In this document: positions 7,910-17,219 of the stretch, piece after piece
Position numbering within the stretch: the first letter of the stretch is position 1
Layout of the letters: every line of letters starts with the position of its first letter
Assembly: GCA_913045275.1 (NCBI GenBank)
Contig: CAJWPG010000007.1
Span: forward strand, 1 to 39,230
Direction of reading: 5' to 3'
DNA length: 39,230 nucleotides
Source: an uncultured Pelagibacteraceae bacterium
GTDB lineage: Bacteria > Pseudomonadota > Alphaproteobacteria > Pelagibacterales > Pelagibacteraceae
Position numbers and translations under genes: made by a program
Notes under the pieces: model-generated
Seen by the model: only the letters and a program-made list of their open reading frames with translations
What the model was told of the DNA's origin: nothing
Database searches by the model: none

Positions 7910-10902
7910 GATCTAACTCTTTCTCCTTTAGGGTCAACATAATGAGATGATACTATTTCAACTGGTATTGATATATTTTTTACAGGAGATAATGCAAAAA
8001 GTTTTTTCCCAATCATATTTTTTCCATCTTTAAGAATAGCAAGTGAAAAAGGATTATCGTATTCAACACTCCAGCAAGATGCAGAAACATGACCTAATTT
8101 AGGGTTTGGAAGTTTTGCATTAGCATCTTTAACTAAATATGATCCCTCTGGAATACTAGTTTTTTTGTCTAAAGGAACTACTCCTACAACTTTTTGTCTA
8201 TCTTGAGCAATATAAGCTGTTTTGTTTAAAGATCTTTTCCCAATAAAATCTTTCTTTTTACTAACCAACCCTTCTAGTGAATTATCATATGGAATTGTAC
8301 GTCCATCTAGTTCTGATCCTGCAACGTGTCCCATTTCAATTCTTAATGTTGATAATGCTTCTGTTCCATAAGGTTGAATATTAAACTCTTTTCCAACTTC
8401 CATTATTTTTTCCCACATAAAATTACCGTTATCTGATTCTACATTTACCTCATAAGCAAGTTCACCGGAAAATGAAATTCTGTAAATTCTTGCATTAACT
8501 CCAAATAAATTACCTTTTATATATCCCATGAATGGCAAGCCTTCGCTTGAAACATTTAAATCTGGAAATAGTTTTTGCAATACATCTCGAGATTTTGGTC
8601 CAGCTATAGCAGCTCCTGCCCATTGCTCTGTAGTTGAAACTACATTTACATTCAATTCTGGCCATACCAGTTGTAAATAATATTCTAGATGAGATAAAAC
8701 ATTTGCTGCTTGAGCAGTAGTTGTTGTCATATGATAATGGTTTTCTGAAATTCTAGTTGTTGTTCCATCATCCATTACAATTCCATCTTCTCTTAACATT
8801 GCACCGTATCTTGCTTTACCAACTGGTAGCTTAAGCCACGCATTAGTGTAAACTCTGTTTAACAATTCAGCTGCATCAGGTCCTTTTATGTCAATTTTAC
8901 CTAATGTAGTCACATCGCATACGCCTACATTTTGTCTGACATTTTTGGCTTCTCTTTTTGAACCTTCAAATAAATTTTCATTTCCTTGTTTGTAATATCT
9001 TGGACGCAACCAAACTCCCGCATCAACAAATACAGCATTATTTTTTTCATGCCAAGAATGCATTGGTGATTTTCTTGTTGGTTTAGAATGTTTTCCAATT
9101 TCTCTACCAACAATAGCTCCTATTGAAACTGGAGTGTAAGGAGGTCTAAAAGTAGTATGACCCACTTGTGGCACCACTTTATTTTCAACATCTGATACTA
9201 GTTGTAATCCATTAAGATTACTTGTTTTACCCTGGTCTGTTGCCATACCTAATGTGGTATATCTTTTTACATGCTCAATAGATCTATAACCTTCTCTTAA
9301 AGCAAGCTCTACATCTGTTACAGCAACATCATTTTGAAAATCTAAAAATCTTTTATAATTTTTACCTTCAGGTAATGGTACACACCAAAATTTATCATGA
9401 TTTGTATATTTTTTTTCTACAACAGATGGTAATGAAATTTTATTTTCTTTATTTGTTATTTTTTTAGATAACTCATTTCCTTTTTCAAATGAATTTTTTA
9501 AAGTTTCTTCTAATGTGAAAATTCCTTTAGCAGATCCTAATACAGTTTCATTTTGTTTTGATTGACCAGGAATAAATGCATCAATATCTTCATTAAATTT
9601 AGTTTTATTGCCTGATTGTGAAGCTAAATGAATTGTTGGTGTCCAAAATCCTGAAACACAAATACAATCACAGTTAATATTTTCAATTTGGCTCAATTGT
9701 TTTTTATCATCTGAAATTTTAGCAATATCAGCTGATTTTACTTTTTTGTATCCCTTGGCAGCTACAACAACATAAGAAAACTTTATATCTATGTTTAAAC
9801 TTTTCGCTTCATTAACAATCTCAGAACTAGGGTCTTTTCTGGTATCTAGAATAACAGGATCAATTCCATTTTTTTTAAACTCTATAGCAGTTTCATAGCC
9901 ACTATCGTTGTTGGTAAACACCAAAGGTTTTTTACCAGCTAAAACTCCATAAATCTTTAAATACTCTTTTGCTGCAGAAGAAAGCATTACTCCAGGAGTA
10001 TCATTGTTTCCAAAAACTAAAGGTCTTTCAATTGATCCTGAAGAAATAAGAGCTTCTTTTGCTCTTATATACCAAAGTCTTTGCTTTGGAGTATATTTTT
10101 TTGTTTTTGGTAAGTGGTCACTTATTCTTTCTGACATTACAAGCATATTGTGATCATAGTAACCAAAAACTTGTGATCTATTTTTTACAGTTACATTTGG
10201 CATTGATTTAAGTTCTGATATTATATTTTTTACCCACTCTTGACCGCTTTGATTTCCTATACTTACCTCGCTTGTTAATAAACTTCCTCCAAATCTTGGT
10301 TTGTCTTCTGCTAAAATTACCCTAGCTCCATTTTGTGCTGCAGCATATGCACTAGCAAGTCCTGAAGGGCCCGAGCCAGCTACTAAAAGATCACAATATT
10401 CATACTTATGTTCATATCTTTCTTGATCATGGTTAGTAGATACCACGCCAAATCCTGCTGTTTTTCTTATAATTGGTTCATAAACCTTGTACCAAAAACT
10501 CCTCGGCCACATAAAAGTTTTATAATAAAAACCTGCTGGGAAAAATTTGTTTAAAAAATTATTTATTGCACCAATATCAAAATTTACATTTGGCCAGCAA
10601 TTTACGCTTTTTGCCTCTAAACCTTCAAATAGTTCTTGTTCTGTAGCTCTTACGTTAGGTATTGATTCATTATTTCTAATTAACTGAACCATTGCATAAG
10701 GCTCGTCTACACCTGCCCCAAAAAATCCTCTAGGTCTATGATATTTAAAACTTCTTCCAACTAAATGAATTCCATTAGCAATTAACGCTGAAGCTAGCGT
10801 ATCCCCTTCATAACCAAAATAATTTTTTCCATTAAATTTAAAAGAAATTTTTTTATCTCTATTAATCAATCCGTTATTATCTAATCTATAATTTTGAGAC
10901 AT
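7906..10902 (-). CDS. soxA: Sarcosine oxidase alpha subunit
   Basis: The 998-aa large subunit of heterotetrameric sarcosine oxidase (sarcosine + THF + O2 to glycine + 5,10-methylene-THF + H2O2). Domains in order: an N-terminal SoxA plug domain (about 20-110, with SFKYHRPRGFFGAGVDEP), an NAD(P)-binding FAD/NAD domain with GSGPSG at 176-181, and a C-terminal GcvT-like folate domain from about 600, with GVCDVTTLGKIDIKGPDA, FSGELAYEVNV and GTEALSTLRIEMGHV. The usual length is about 970-1000, so it is complete. It starts 2 bases after the soxD stop and overlaps soxG by 4 bases. The methylene-THF made here can feed C1 metabolism, alongside the divergent fhs. Confidence 0.97.
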   Translation of the reverse strand: MSQNYRLDNNGLINRDKKISFKFNGKNYFGYEGDTLASALIANGIHLVGRSFKYHRPRGFFGAGVDEPYAMVQLIRNNESIPNVRATEQELFEGLEAKSVNCWPNVNFDIGAINNFLNKFFPAGFYYKTFMWPRSFWYKVYEPIIRKTAGFGVVSTNHDQERYEHKYEYCDLLVAGSGPSGLASAYAAAQNGARVILAEDKPRFGGSLLTSEVSIGNQSGQEWVKNIISELKSMPNVTVKNRSQVFGYYDHNMLVMSERISDHLPKTKKYTPKQRLWYIRAKEALISSGSIERPLVFGNNDTPGVMLSSAAKEYLKIYGVLAGKKPLVFTNNDSGYETAIEFKKNGIDPVILDTRKDPSSEIVNEAKSLNIDIKFSYVVVAAKGYKKVKSADIAKISDDKKQLSQIENINCDCICVSGFWTPTIHLASQSGNKTKFNEDIDAFIPGQSKQNETVLGSAKGIFTLEETLKNSFEKGNELSKKITNKENKISLPSVVEKKYTNHDKFWCVPLPEGKNYKRFLDFQNDVAVTDVELALREGYRSIEHVKRYTTLGMATDQGKTSNLNGLQLVSDVENKVVPQVGHTTFRPPYTPVSIGAIVGREIGKHSKPTRKSPMHSWHEKNNAVFVDAGVWLRPRYYKQGNENLFEGSKREAKNVRQNVGVCDVTTLGKIDIKGPDAAELLNRVYTNAWLKLPVGKARYGAMLREDGIVMDDGTTTRISENHYHMTTTTAQAANVLSHLEYYLQLVWPELNVNVVSTTEQWAGAAIAGPKSRDVLQKLFPDLNVSSEGLPFMGYIKGNLFGVNARIYRISFSGELAYEVNVESDNGNFMWEKIMEVGKEFNIQPYGTEALSTLRIEMGHVAGSELDGRTIPYDNSLEGLVSKKKDFIGKRSLNKTAYIAQDRQKVVGVVPLDKKTSIPEGSYLVKDANAKLPNPKLGHVSASCWSVEYDNPFSLAILKDGKNMIGKKLFALSPVKNISIPVEIVSSHYVDPKGERVRS

Positions 10903-10904
10903 TT

Positions 10905-11171
10905 TTATATTTCTTCGTTTGCTTTTAATGTTTTAAATATTTCGTGAGTTAAAGTATCTCTTTCAACTTTAATCCACTGCCTACATCCTGAAATATGTTG
11001 CCATAATTCTAAATGTTTTCCTCTTGGGCTTTTTCTTAAATAAACAAAATTATCCCAATCCTGATCTGAAACTTCTTTATTTAATTCCGGCCTCTTAACT
11101 GTAGCATCGCCACCATATGAAAACTCATTTTGTGATCTTAATCCGCAGTGTGGACATTTAATATGTAACAT
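10905..11171 (-). CDS. soxD: Sarcosine oxidase delta subunit
   Basis: An 88-aa zinc-binding subunit. The family's ligands are visible: CPHC at 6-9, then His59 and Cys63 in WQHISGCRQW. The internal YLRKSPRGKHLELWQH is the most conserved block of SoxD proteins. It lies between soxB and soxA with almost no spacing: its ATG directly follows the soxB stop (TAAATG), and it ends 2 bases before soxA. Subunit stoichiometry of the complex favours such coupled translation. Confidence 0.97.
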   Translation of the reverse strand: MLHIKCPHCGLRSQNEFSYGGDATVKRPELNKEVSDQDWDNFVYLRKSPRGKHLELWQHISGCRQWIKVERDTLTHEIFKTLKANEEI

Positions 11172-12428
11172 TTATGAAATCCAAGTTTTTGTTCCAAGAC
11201 CTTTTTCATCAAGTAAATGTCCAGTACTAAATCTGTTTAAACTATATCCTGCATTTAATTCATGAGGTCTGTCTTGTGCTATTGTATGGGCAAAAGTCCA
11301 TCCTGATGCAGGAGTTGCTTTAAAACCTCCGTAACACCAACCACAATTCAAATATAATCCTTCAATATGTGTTTTGTCTATAATGGGAGATCCATCCATA
11401 GACATGTCCATTATTCCTCCCCATGTTCTAAGCATTTTTAATTTGCTAAGAAATGGTAACATTGCAATTCCTTCTGTTAAAACATGTTGAAGAGTTGGTA
11501 AGTTTCCTCTTTGAGCATAACTATTGTACCCATCAAGATCTCCTCCCATAACCATTTCACCTTTATCTGATTGACTACAATAAAAATGTCCTGCTCCAAA
11601 AGTAACAACATGATCCAATATTGGCTTAATTGGTTCAGAAACGCACGCTTGCAATAAGTGAGTTTCTACAGGTAATCTCATGTTTAACATTTCAGCAAGA
11701 ATGTTTGTGCTTCCAGCAACACAAAGTCCTATTTTTTTTGCTTTAATATTTCCTTTTGATGTTTGAATTCCTTTTATTTTTCCATTATCAACATCAAAAC
11801 CTGTTACTTCACAGTGTTGAATTATATCTACGCCCATTGAATCTGCTTGTCGCGCATAGCCCCAGGCTACACCGTCATGTCTAGCTGTTCCCGCACTTGG
11901 TTGCATCAAACCACCAAAAATTGGAAATCTTACATTCTCAGAAAAATCTGCCATTGGAATAAATTTTTTTACTTCTTCTCTGCTTAAAAGAACTGCATCT
12001 ATTCCATTTAATCTCATCGAATTACCTCTTCTAGAGAAAACGTTCATTTGTGCATCGGAGTGAGCAAGATTAATTATTCCTCTTGGAGAAAACATTACGT
12101 TAAAGTTTAATTCCTGACTCATGTTTCTCCATAAGTCCATTCCAAATTCACTAAACAGACCATTTTCATCATGCATATAATTAGATCTAACAATTGTAGT
12201 ATTTCTTCCAACATTGCCTCCTCCTATCCATCCTTTTTCTACAATGGCAACGTTTGTAATATTGTGTTCTTTGGCTAAATAATATGCCGTAGCTAAACCA
12301 TGTCCTCCTCCTCCAATAATTATAACGTCATATTCAGCTTTAGGAGTTGGATTCTTCCATGCTACTTCCCAATCTTTATGACCCTTAAGCGCATTTTTAA
12401 TTAGATTAAAGACTGAGTATTTTTGCAT
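11172..12428 (-). CDS. soxB: Sarcosine oxidase beta subunit
   Basis: A 418-aa flavoprotein carrying the sarcosine-oxidising site. The frame is open back to 12671, but that would run through the whole divergent promoter and into fhs; the ATG at 12428 (MQKYSVFNL) starts a normal-length SoxB. Landmarks are IIIGGGGHGLATAYYLA (36-52, FAD dinucleotide fold), EKGWIGGGNVGRNTT (64-78), and TARHDGVAWG with His184 in the position of the covalent FMN-linked His173 of Corynebacterium SoxB. The C-terminus has LRTWGGIMDMSMDGSPII and NCGWCYGGFKATP. First gene of soxBDAG, reading away from fhs. Confidence 0.97.
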   Translation of the reverse strand: MQKYSVFNLIKNALKGHKDWEVAWKNPTPKAEYDVIIIGGGGHGLATAYYLAKEHNITNVAIVEKGWIGGGNVGRNTTIVRSNYMHDENGLFSEFGMDLWRNMSQELNFNVMFSPRGIINLAHSDAQMNVFSRRGNSMRLNGIDAVLLSREEVKKFIPMADFSENVRFPIFGGLMQPSAGTARHDGVAWGYARQADSMGVDIIQHCEVTGFDVDNGKIKGIQTSKGNIKAKKIGLCVAGSTNILAEMLNMRLPVETHLLQACVSEPIKPILDHVVTFGAGHFYCSQSDKGEMVMGGDLDGYNSYAQRGNLPTLQHVLTEGIAMLPFLSKLKMLRTWGGIMDMSMDGSPIIDKTHIEGLYLNCGWCYGGFKATPASGWTFAHTIAQDRPHELNAGYSLNRFSTGHLLDEKGLGTKTWIS

Positions 12429-12554
12429 ATATATTTTTAATATTAATAATGGCAAATTTTTATAGTTTTTTTTATATATATTTTTTAGATGTTTAAAAAA
12501 TTGACAAAAAAGTATAGAAATTCTGCAAATTAACTTTACAGAATTTATAATTAT
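12429..12554. promoter_or_regulatory. Divergent promoter region, soxBDAG / fhs
   Basis: 126 bp separate the two start codons. A perfect TTGACA hexamer lies at 12501-12506 on the plus strand, but the sequence 16-18 bases further on is a poor -10 box. An 8-bp perfect inverted repeat (12518-12525 with 12539-12546, 13-nt spacer) lies just before fhs. It could be an operator or an mRNA leader stem. I do not see the conserved pairing core of a glycine or THF riboswitch. Confidence 0.45.
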
Positions 12555-14234
12555 ATGTCCAAAAGTGATATTCAAATAGCAAGAGAAGCTAAAATGAAAC
12601 CTATTGTTGAAGTGTTGAACAAAATAAATGTTCCTGACAAACCTCAGGCTTTTAGTCCGATGGGACGCCACATTGCAAAAATAAATTTAGAATATTTAGA
12701 TACTATTAAAGATAAAAAAGATGGCAAACTTATATTGATAACTGCTATAACTCCTACTCCAGCAGGAGAAGGAAAAACAACTACATCTGTAGGATTAAGC
12801 GATGCATTAAGTAAAATTGGAAAAAAATCTATCGTATGTCTTCGTGAACCTAGTTTAGGTCCATCTTTTGGAATGAAAGGTGGTGCTGCAGGAGGAGGTT
12901 ATGCTCAAGTTGTACCAATGGAACAAATTAATTTACATTTCACTGGAGATTTTCACGCAATAACATCTGCTCATAATTTATTATCTGCATTAATCGATAA
13001 TCATATTTATTGGGGAAACAAATTGAATATAGACGTTAGAAGAGTTGTTTGGAAAAGAGTGATGGATATGAATGATAGAGCTCTAAGATCTATAAACATA
13101 AGTTTAGGAGGTGTTGCAAACGGTTATCCACGAGAAGACGGTTTTGATATTACTGTTGCTTCAGAAATAATGGCAATATTTTGCTTAGCTAACAACTTGA
13201 GAGACTTAGAAAAAAGAATAGGAAATATTACAGTTGCTTATACAAGAGATAAAAAACCAATTTTTGCAAAAGATTTGAAAGCTCAAGGTCCTATGTCTGT
13301 TTTATTAAAAGATGCAATTAGACCAAATGTAACTCAAACTTTAGAAAATAATCCAGCAATAATTCATGGTGGACCTTTTGCAAATATTGCTCATGGATGT
13401 AATTCAGTTATTGCAACAAAAGCAGGATTAAAACTTGCTGATTATGTTGTTACAGAAGCTGGGTTTGGTGCAGATTTAGGTGCTGAAAAATTCTTAGATA
13501 TAAAATGTAGAAAATCAAATTTAAAACCAAATTGTGTAGTTATAGTTGCAACAATTCGTGCTTTAAAAATGCATGGAGGTTTAGCTAAAAACGAATTAAA
13601 AAACGAAAATGTTGCAGCTTTAAAAAAGGGTTTTGTAAATTTACAAAGACACATTGAAAATGTTAAAAAATTTGGACTACCAGTTGCTGTAGCAGTTAAT
13701 CATTTTGTAGATGATACCGATAATGAAGTAAAAGAATTGATAAATGCTTGTAAAAAAATGGGAGTTAAAGCTAGTTTATGTATGCACTGGGCTAATGGAG
13801 GAGATGGGACAAAAGAATTAGCTTCTCATGTGGTAGAATTAATTGATAAAAATGAAGCTAATTTCAAGTTTTTATATAAAGACTCTACACCTTTATTTAA
13901 AAAAATAGAAACTGTAGCCAAAGAAATATATAGAGCAAGCGAAGTTATTGCTGATACAAAAGTTAGAGATCAATTAAAAAATTTTGAAGAACAAGGTTAC
14001 GAAAATCTACCAATATGCATTGCTAAAACACAGTATAGTTTTTCAACCGATCCAAATCTAAAGGGAGCTCCAAATGGGCATGTTTTGCCCATAAGAGAAG
14101 TTAGACTTTCTTCTGGAGCAGAATTTATTGTAGTTATATGCGGGGCAATCATGACTATGCCTGGTTTACCTCGTGTCCCCTCTGCCGACTCAATTAAATT
14201 AAATAAAAAAGGTGAAATTGAAGGATTATTTTAA
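12555..14234 (+). CDS. fhs: Formate-tetrahydrofolate ligase
   Basis: A 559-aa 10-formyl-THF synthetase (formate + ATP + THF to 10-formyl-THF), full family length. The P-loop [13 protein letters not shown] is at about 66-78. The family signatures [20 protein letters not shown] and [17 protein letters not shown] follow at about 97-135, and the C-terminus has [13 protein letters not shown]. Cytoplasmic. In methyl-oxidising marine bacteria it also runs in reverse to recover ATP from formyl-THF. It is divergent from soxBDAG, which supplies methylene-THF. It overlaps the convergent gshB by 9 bases with no terminator in between. Confidence 0.98.
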   Translation: MSKSDIQIAREAKMKPIVEVLNKINVPDKPQAFSPMGRHIAKINLEYLDTIKDKKDGKLILITAITPTPAGEGKTTTSVGLSDALSKIGKKSIVCLREPSLGPSFGMKGGAAGGGYAQVVPMEQINLHFTGDFHAITSAHNLLSALIDNHIYWGNKLNIDVRRVVWKRVMDMNDRALRSINISLGGVANGYPREDGFDITVASEIMAIFCLANNLRDLEKRIGNITVAYTRDKKPIFAKDLKAQGPMSVLLKDAIRPNVTQTLENNPAIIHGGPFANIAHGCNSVIATKAGLKLADYVVTEAGFGADLGAEKFLDIKCRKSNLKPNCVVIVATIRALKMHGGLAKNELKNENVAALKKGFVNLQRHIENVKKFGLPVAVAVNHFVDDTDNEVKELINACKKMGVKASLCMHWANGGDGTKELASHVVELIDKNEANFKFLYKDSTPLFKKIETVAKEIYRASEVIADTKVRDQLKNFEEQGYENLPICIAKTQYSFSTDPNLKGAPNGHVLPIREVRLSSGAEFIVVICGAIMTMPGLPRVPSADSIKLNKKGEIEGLF

Positions 14235-15164
14235 TTTTTCAGCTTCTTTCCAAAAATTTTTTGCTAAATTTATTCCACTTAAATCTTTATACTGTGGCAA
14301 ACCTGTTGGAGAAGTAACATTTATATCTCCTATTAAATAATTTGAAATTAAATCAATACCAGCAAAAAAAATATTTTTTTGCTTTAATTTTTTTGCAACA
14401 ATATTAGCTAAATGGTATTCTTTTTTAGTTAATTTAGTTTTAACTGCTGTTCCTCCCTGAGAAATATTAGATAAAATAGAACCTTTTTTTGGAACTCTTC
14501 TAATGGCTCCCTTAACATTTCCATTTAAAATAAAAATTCTTTTATCACCGTATTTTATCTTTGGAAGAAATTTTTGAGCCATTACATGACCAATTTTATT
14601 AATATATCTTTTAATTTTACCAGCATTAAAATTTCTATTTACAAATAAAATATTTTTTCCTGCATAACCATGTATAGGCTTAATAATTATTTTTTTATTT
14701 TTTTTTATAAAATTCAATATTACTTCTGTATCTTTTGTAAAAATAGTTGGAGGCATAAATTTAAAAAAATTAGCCGAATAAAATTTTTCTGAAATATTTC
14801 TTACTGCTATTGGATTATTTATTATTTTAACATTTTTAGATAAAAATTCTAAATACAAAGTAGAAGTTATATAATCCATATTAAATGGCGGATTTTGTCT
14901 TATTAATATGAATTTAGCTGTAGAAAGATTTAATTTTTTTTTTTTTACTATTTTATAATATTTTTTTTTGTTTTCGAAAAAAACAACCTCTTTAGCTTTT
15001 GCATAAACTTTACCTTGAACAAAACTTAAGTCTTTTGTTTGGTACCAAAATATTTTGTAAAGTTTTCTTTGTGCCTCTAAAGCTAGTAAAAATGTTGTAT
15101 CAGTTCTTGTATTTATAGAATTTAATGGATCTGCTTGAATTGCTATAATTTTTTTTTTTGACAT
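14226..15164 (-). CDS. gshB: Glutathione synthetase
   Basis: A 312-aa ATP-grasp enzyme adding glycine to gamma-glutamylcysteine. Landmarks: [19 protein letters not shown] at the N-terminus (family pattern 'D....i....DsT'), [14 protein letters not shown] (family 'R.dPPfD..Yi'), [14 protein letters not shown] (ATP-binding, near 160-173), [19 protein letters not shown] (ATP-grasp glycine loop) and [14 protein letters not shown] (metal binding, 'EiNvtSPtG'), where Asp stands in place of the usual Glu. It starts 6 bases after the gshA stop and is last in a four-gene minus-strand operon. Lysine content is extreme, as expected from the base composition. Confidence 0.95.
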   Translation of the reverse strand: MSKKKIIAIQADPLNSINTRTDTTFLLALEAQRKLYKIFWYQTKDLSFVQGKVYAKAKEVVFFENKKKYYKIVKKKKLNLSTAKFILIRQNPPFNMDYITSTLYLEFLSKNVKIINNPIAVRNISEKFYSANFFKFMPPTIFTKDTEVILNFIKKNKKIIIKPIHGYAGKNILFVNRNFNAGKIKRYINKIGHVMAQKFLPKIKYGDKRIFILNGNVKGAIRRVPKKGSILSNISQGGTAVKTKLTKKEYHLANIVAKKLKQKNIFFAGIDLISNYLIGDINVTSPTGLPQYKDLSGINLAKNFWKEAEKLK

Positions 15165-15170
15165 ATTAAT

Positions 15171-16433
15171 TTATTTTAAGTCTTCCAGAGTTTCTTCTGC
15201 TTTGGTTTTGTTTTTTTTTATTATATTTTCTACATTTTTTAAAAATATTGTTTCATTATTTCCTTTAGAATTTAAATAATTACGTGATATTAAACCTTCT
15301 TTTGATAAATTTAAAAAAATTTTTCCCCAATATGAAATAGATTTGCCACCAATTTCTGTTTTTAATCCTTTAGACGGTGCTTCGAGGTAGGCATTTAAAA
15401 CATCATCTATTTTCCAGTTTTTTATCACATCCAAAGCTTCATTTAATTTTCCATATACTAAACCAGTAAAAAAAGCCGGACCTGCACAATCACAGTCCCA
15501 TTCGCATGCATCTAAAGATCTAATTTCTAAATAATTTTTTAATCTTACTTCTGTAAATATTGTGCTTAGATGAATTTCTAAATCTCTTAAAGTTGGTAAA
15601 TTGCCGTTCACTTCTTGAATTTTTGCGTTCATAAAATCTTTAAAAGTTTTTTTTTTGGAAAAAATATGTTGATCATCTTTAAGTATAAATAATAAAGGCA
15701 AGTTAATTACATAATCTGCGTATTTTTCAAAATCCATATTTTCTAAAAAAATTTTAGGTAAACCACCTCTAGAAGTTTTCTGCCATACTTTTGCTCTATA
15801 AGACAAATATCCACTTGGTTTGTTTTCTATAATTGGAGAATTTGCAAAAACTGCAATTGATAAAGGAGTTAAATAAGAGATTAATTTAAATTTTTTTTTA
15901 AAATCATCTTCAGACAAATAATCTAAATTAATTTGAGTTCCAGAAGTTTGATACATCATATTTAAACTAAGCTCTCCATCTTTAGGCATCTCAACTGTCA
16001 TTACTTTATACCTTTGTTTAGGGTTATTTGGGACATCATCAATATTTGAGAATGGATCATATCCCACAGACAAAGTTTTAAGGCCAATCTCTTTACAGAT
16101 TTTTTCTAATTGATTCTGAAAAGTGTATGACTCTGAACACACTTGATGAATATTTTCTAATTTATCTCCAGCTAGTTCAATTTGATTTCCTGGTTCAAGA
16201 CTTATTGATTTTCCGCCTAATTTAAGTCCTATTAGATTTTCATCTTCTTTAACCTCTTTCCAATTAAAATTCTTCTTTAATATTTCTAAAGTTTGTCTAA
16301 CTTTATTATAACTTGCTCTCTTATTTGATTTTTCTTCAAATAAAAATTTTTCGTTTTCAACTCCAATGAATAGATTTTTTTTTATACCCTTGTTAAAATG
16401 ATCTATAATATTTTTTTTTGATTTAATTTGCAC
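15171..16433 (-). CDS. gshA: Glutamate-cysteine ligase, plant/proteobacterial GCS2 type
   Basis: A 420-aa enzyme making gamma-glutamylcysteine. The motifs are those of the alphaproteobacterial/plant GshA group: IGVENEKFLF near 22-31, KLGGKSISLEPGNQIELAG near 70-88, MYQTSGTQINLDY near 160-172, PLSIAVFANSPIIENKPSGY near 190-210 and LEIRSLDACEWD near 300. It is a little shorter than typical members of about 450 aa, consistent with genome streamlining. It overlaps the amidotransferase-like gene by 11 bases and precedes gshB by 6, so gamma-Glu-Cys is handed on within one operon. Confidence 0.93.
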   Translation of the reverse strand: MQIKSKKNIIDHFNKGIKKNLFIGVENEKFLFEEKSNKRASYNKVRQTLEILKKNFNWKEVKEDENLIGLKLGGKSISLEPGNQIELAGDKLENIHQVCSESYTFQNQLEKICKEIGLKTLSVGYDPFSNIDDVPNNPKQRYKVMTVEMPKDGELSLNMMYQTSGTQINLDYLSEDDFKKKFKLISYLTPLSIAVFANSPIIENKPSGYLSYRAKVWQKTSRGGLPKIFLENMDFEKYADYVINLPLLFILKDDQHIFSKKKTFKDFMNAKIQEVNGNLPTLRDLEIHLSTIFTEVRLKNYLEIRSLDACEWDCDCAGPAFFTGLVYGKLNEALDVIKNWKIDDVLNAYLEAPSKGLKTEIGGKSISYWGKIFLNLSKEGLISRNYLNSKGNNETIFLKNVENIIKKNKTKAEETLEDLK

Positions 16434-17217
16434 TTATATAATCAAGCCAATTTTGCAACTCTCGCAATCTTGAACTTTTTTCTGTAATTTTATTTTCCTC
16501 TTCAATTAAATTTATATGTTCTTCTATCTCATTTTCATTAATAAAAACTTTTCTAACATTAATTAATCTATCTTTTCTAAATTTAATTAATCTAATCATT
16601 TTATCATAGGTTATTTCGGGATGATATTGGAGTCCCCATATTTCACTAGTACCTGTTTTAAAATTTAAACTTTGAACTTTATTTACTTTATTAGATGCTA
16701 AAATTGTTGAATCTTTGGGGGTTGTAGCAACTTCATCAAAATTAAAAGCTGGAGAATTAAAAATATTTTTTTTATTTTTATATAATGGAAATTTAATTCC
16801 ATTTTCGTTTACTGAAATATTTTGTGCAATTCCAATATGTGCACCATTATTAGATTTTTTTACTTCACCACCAGCCGCTGTTACAGCAACTTGCATTCCC
16901 CAGCATATTGCCAAAATACTTTTTATATTTTTAAAGCATTCTTTCATAAATTCAATTTGCCTTCTAATTTCAATTGTATCATTATAAATACTCAAAGCGC
17001 TTCCACCCCAAATCAGGCCATCATATTTTTTTATATTTTTAATAATTGAACTTATATTTGTATCAGAACTTGGATTAACAACATCTAAATCTAAACTGTT
17101 AGTAAAAAAGAATAAACTTTCTTTTAAACTTTCTGTATGAGTGGGGATTCCGTTTTTAGAAAAATTATTATTTTCTTCTTTTAGGTTTCCTTCGACTATT
17201 AATATTTTTTTATTCAT
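16423..17217 (-). CDS. Class I glutamine-amidotransferase-like protein
   Basis: A 264-aa stand-alone class I GATase-fold protein. The triad is intact: Cys105 in AICWGMQ and His199/Glu201 in QYHPE. GGSALSIYND (71-80) is the oxyanion/loop region and GAHIGIAQ the following strand. Unlike GuaA or PabA it has no visible synthetase partner; the C-terminal 50 residues are a charged helix (NENEIEEHINLIEEEN). Stand-alone relatives include gamma-glutamyl peptidases such as plant GGP1, which trims glutathione conjugates. Its position directly ahead of gshA and gshB makes a gamma-glutamyl substrate attractive, but that is inference. It starts 2 bases after the stop of the alcohol dehydrogenase gene. Confidence 0.8.
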   Translation of the reverse strand: MNKKILIVEGNLKEENNNFSKNGIPTHTESLKESLFFFTNSLDLDVVNPSSDTNISSIIKNIKKYDGLIWGGSALSIYNDTIEIRRQIEFMKECFKNIKSILAICWGMQVAVTAAGGEVKKSNNGAHIGIAQNISVNENGIKFPLYKNKKNIFNSPAFNFDEVATTPKDSTILASNKVNKVQSLNFKTGTSEIWGLQYHPEITYDKMIRLIKFRKDRLINVRKVFINENEIEEHINLIEEENKITEKSSRLRELQNWLDYISAN

Positions 17218-17219
17218 AA

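Noticed and set aside
12429-12554. Glycine or THF riboswitch ahead of fhs or soxB
   Set aside because: Only 126 bp are shared by two promoters, and I cannot find the paired conserved cores; only a simple 8-bp inverted repeat is present.
12429-12671. N-terminal extension of the SoxB frame to 12671
   Set aside because: It would add 81 residues of low-complexity sequence with no SoxB counterpart and overlap the start of fhs; the ATG at 12428 gives normal family length.
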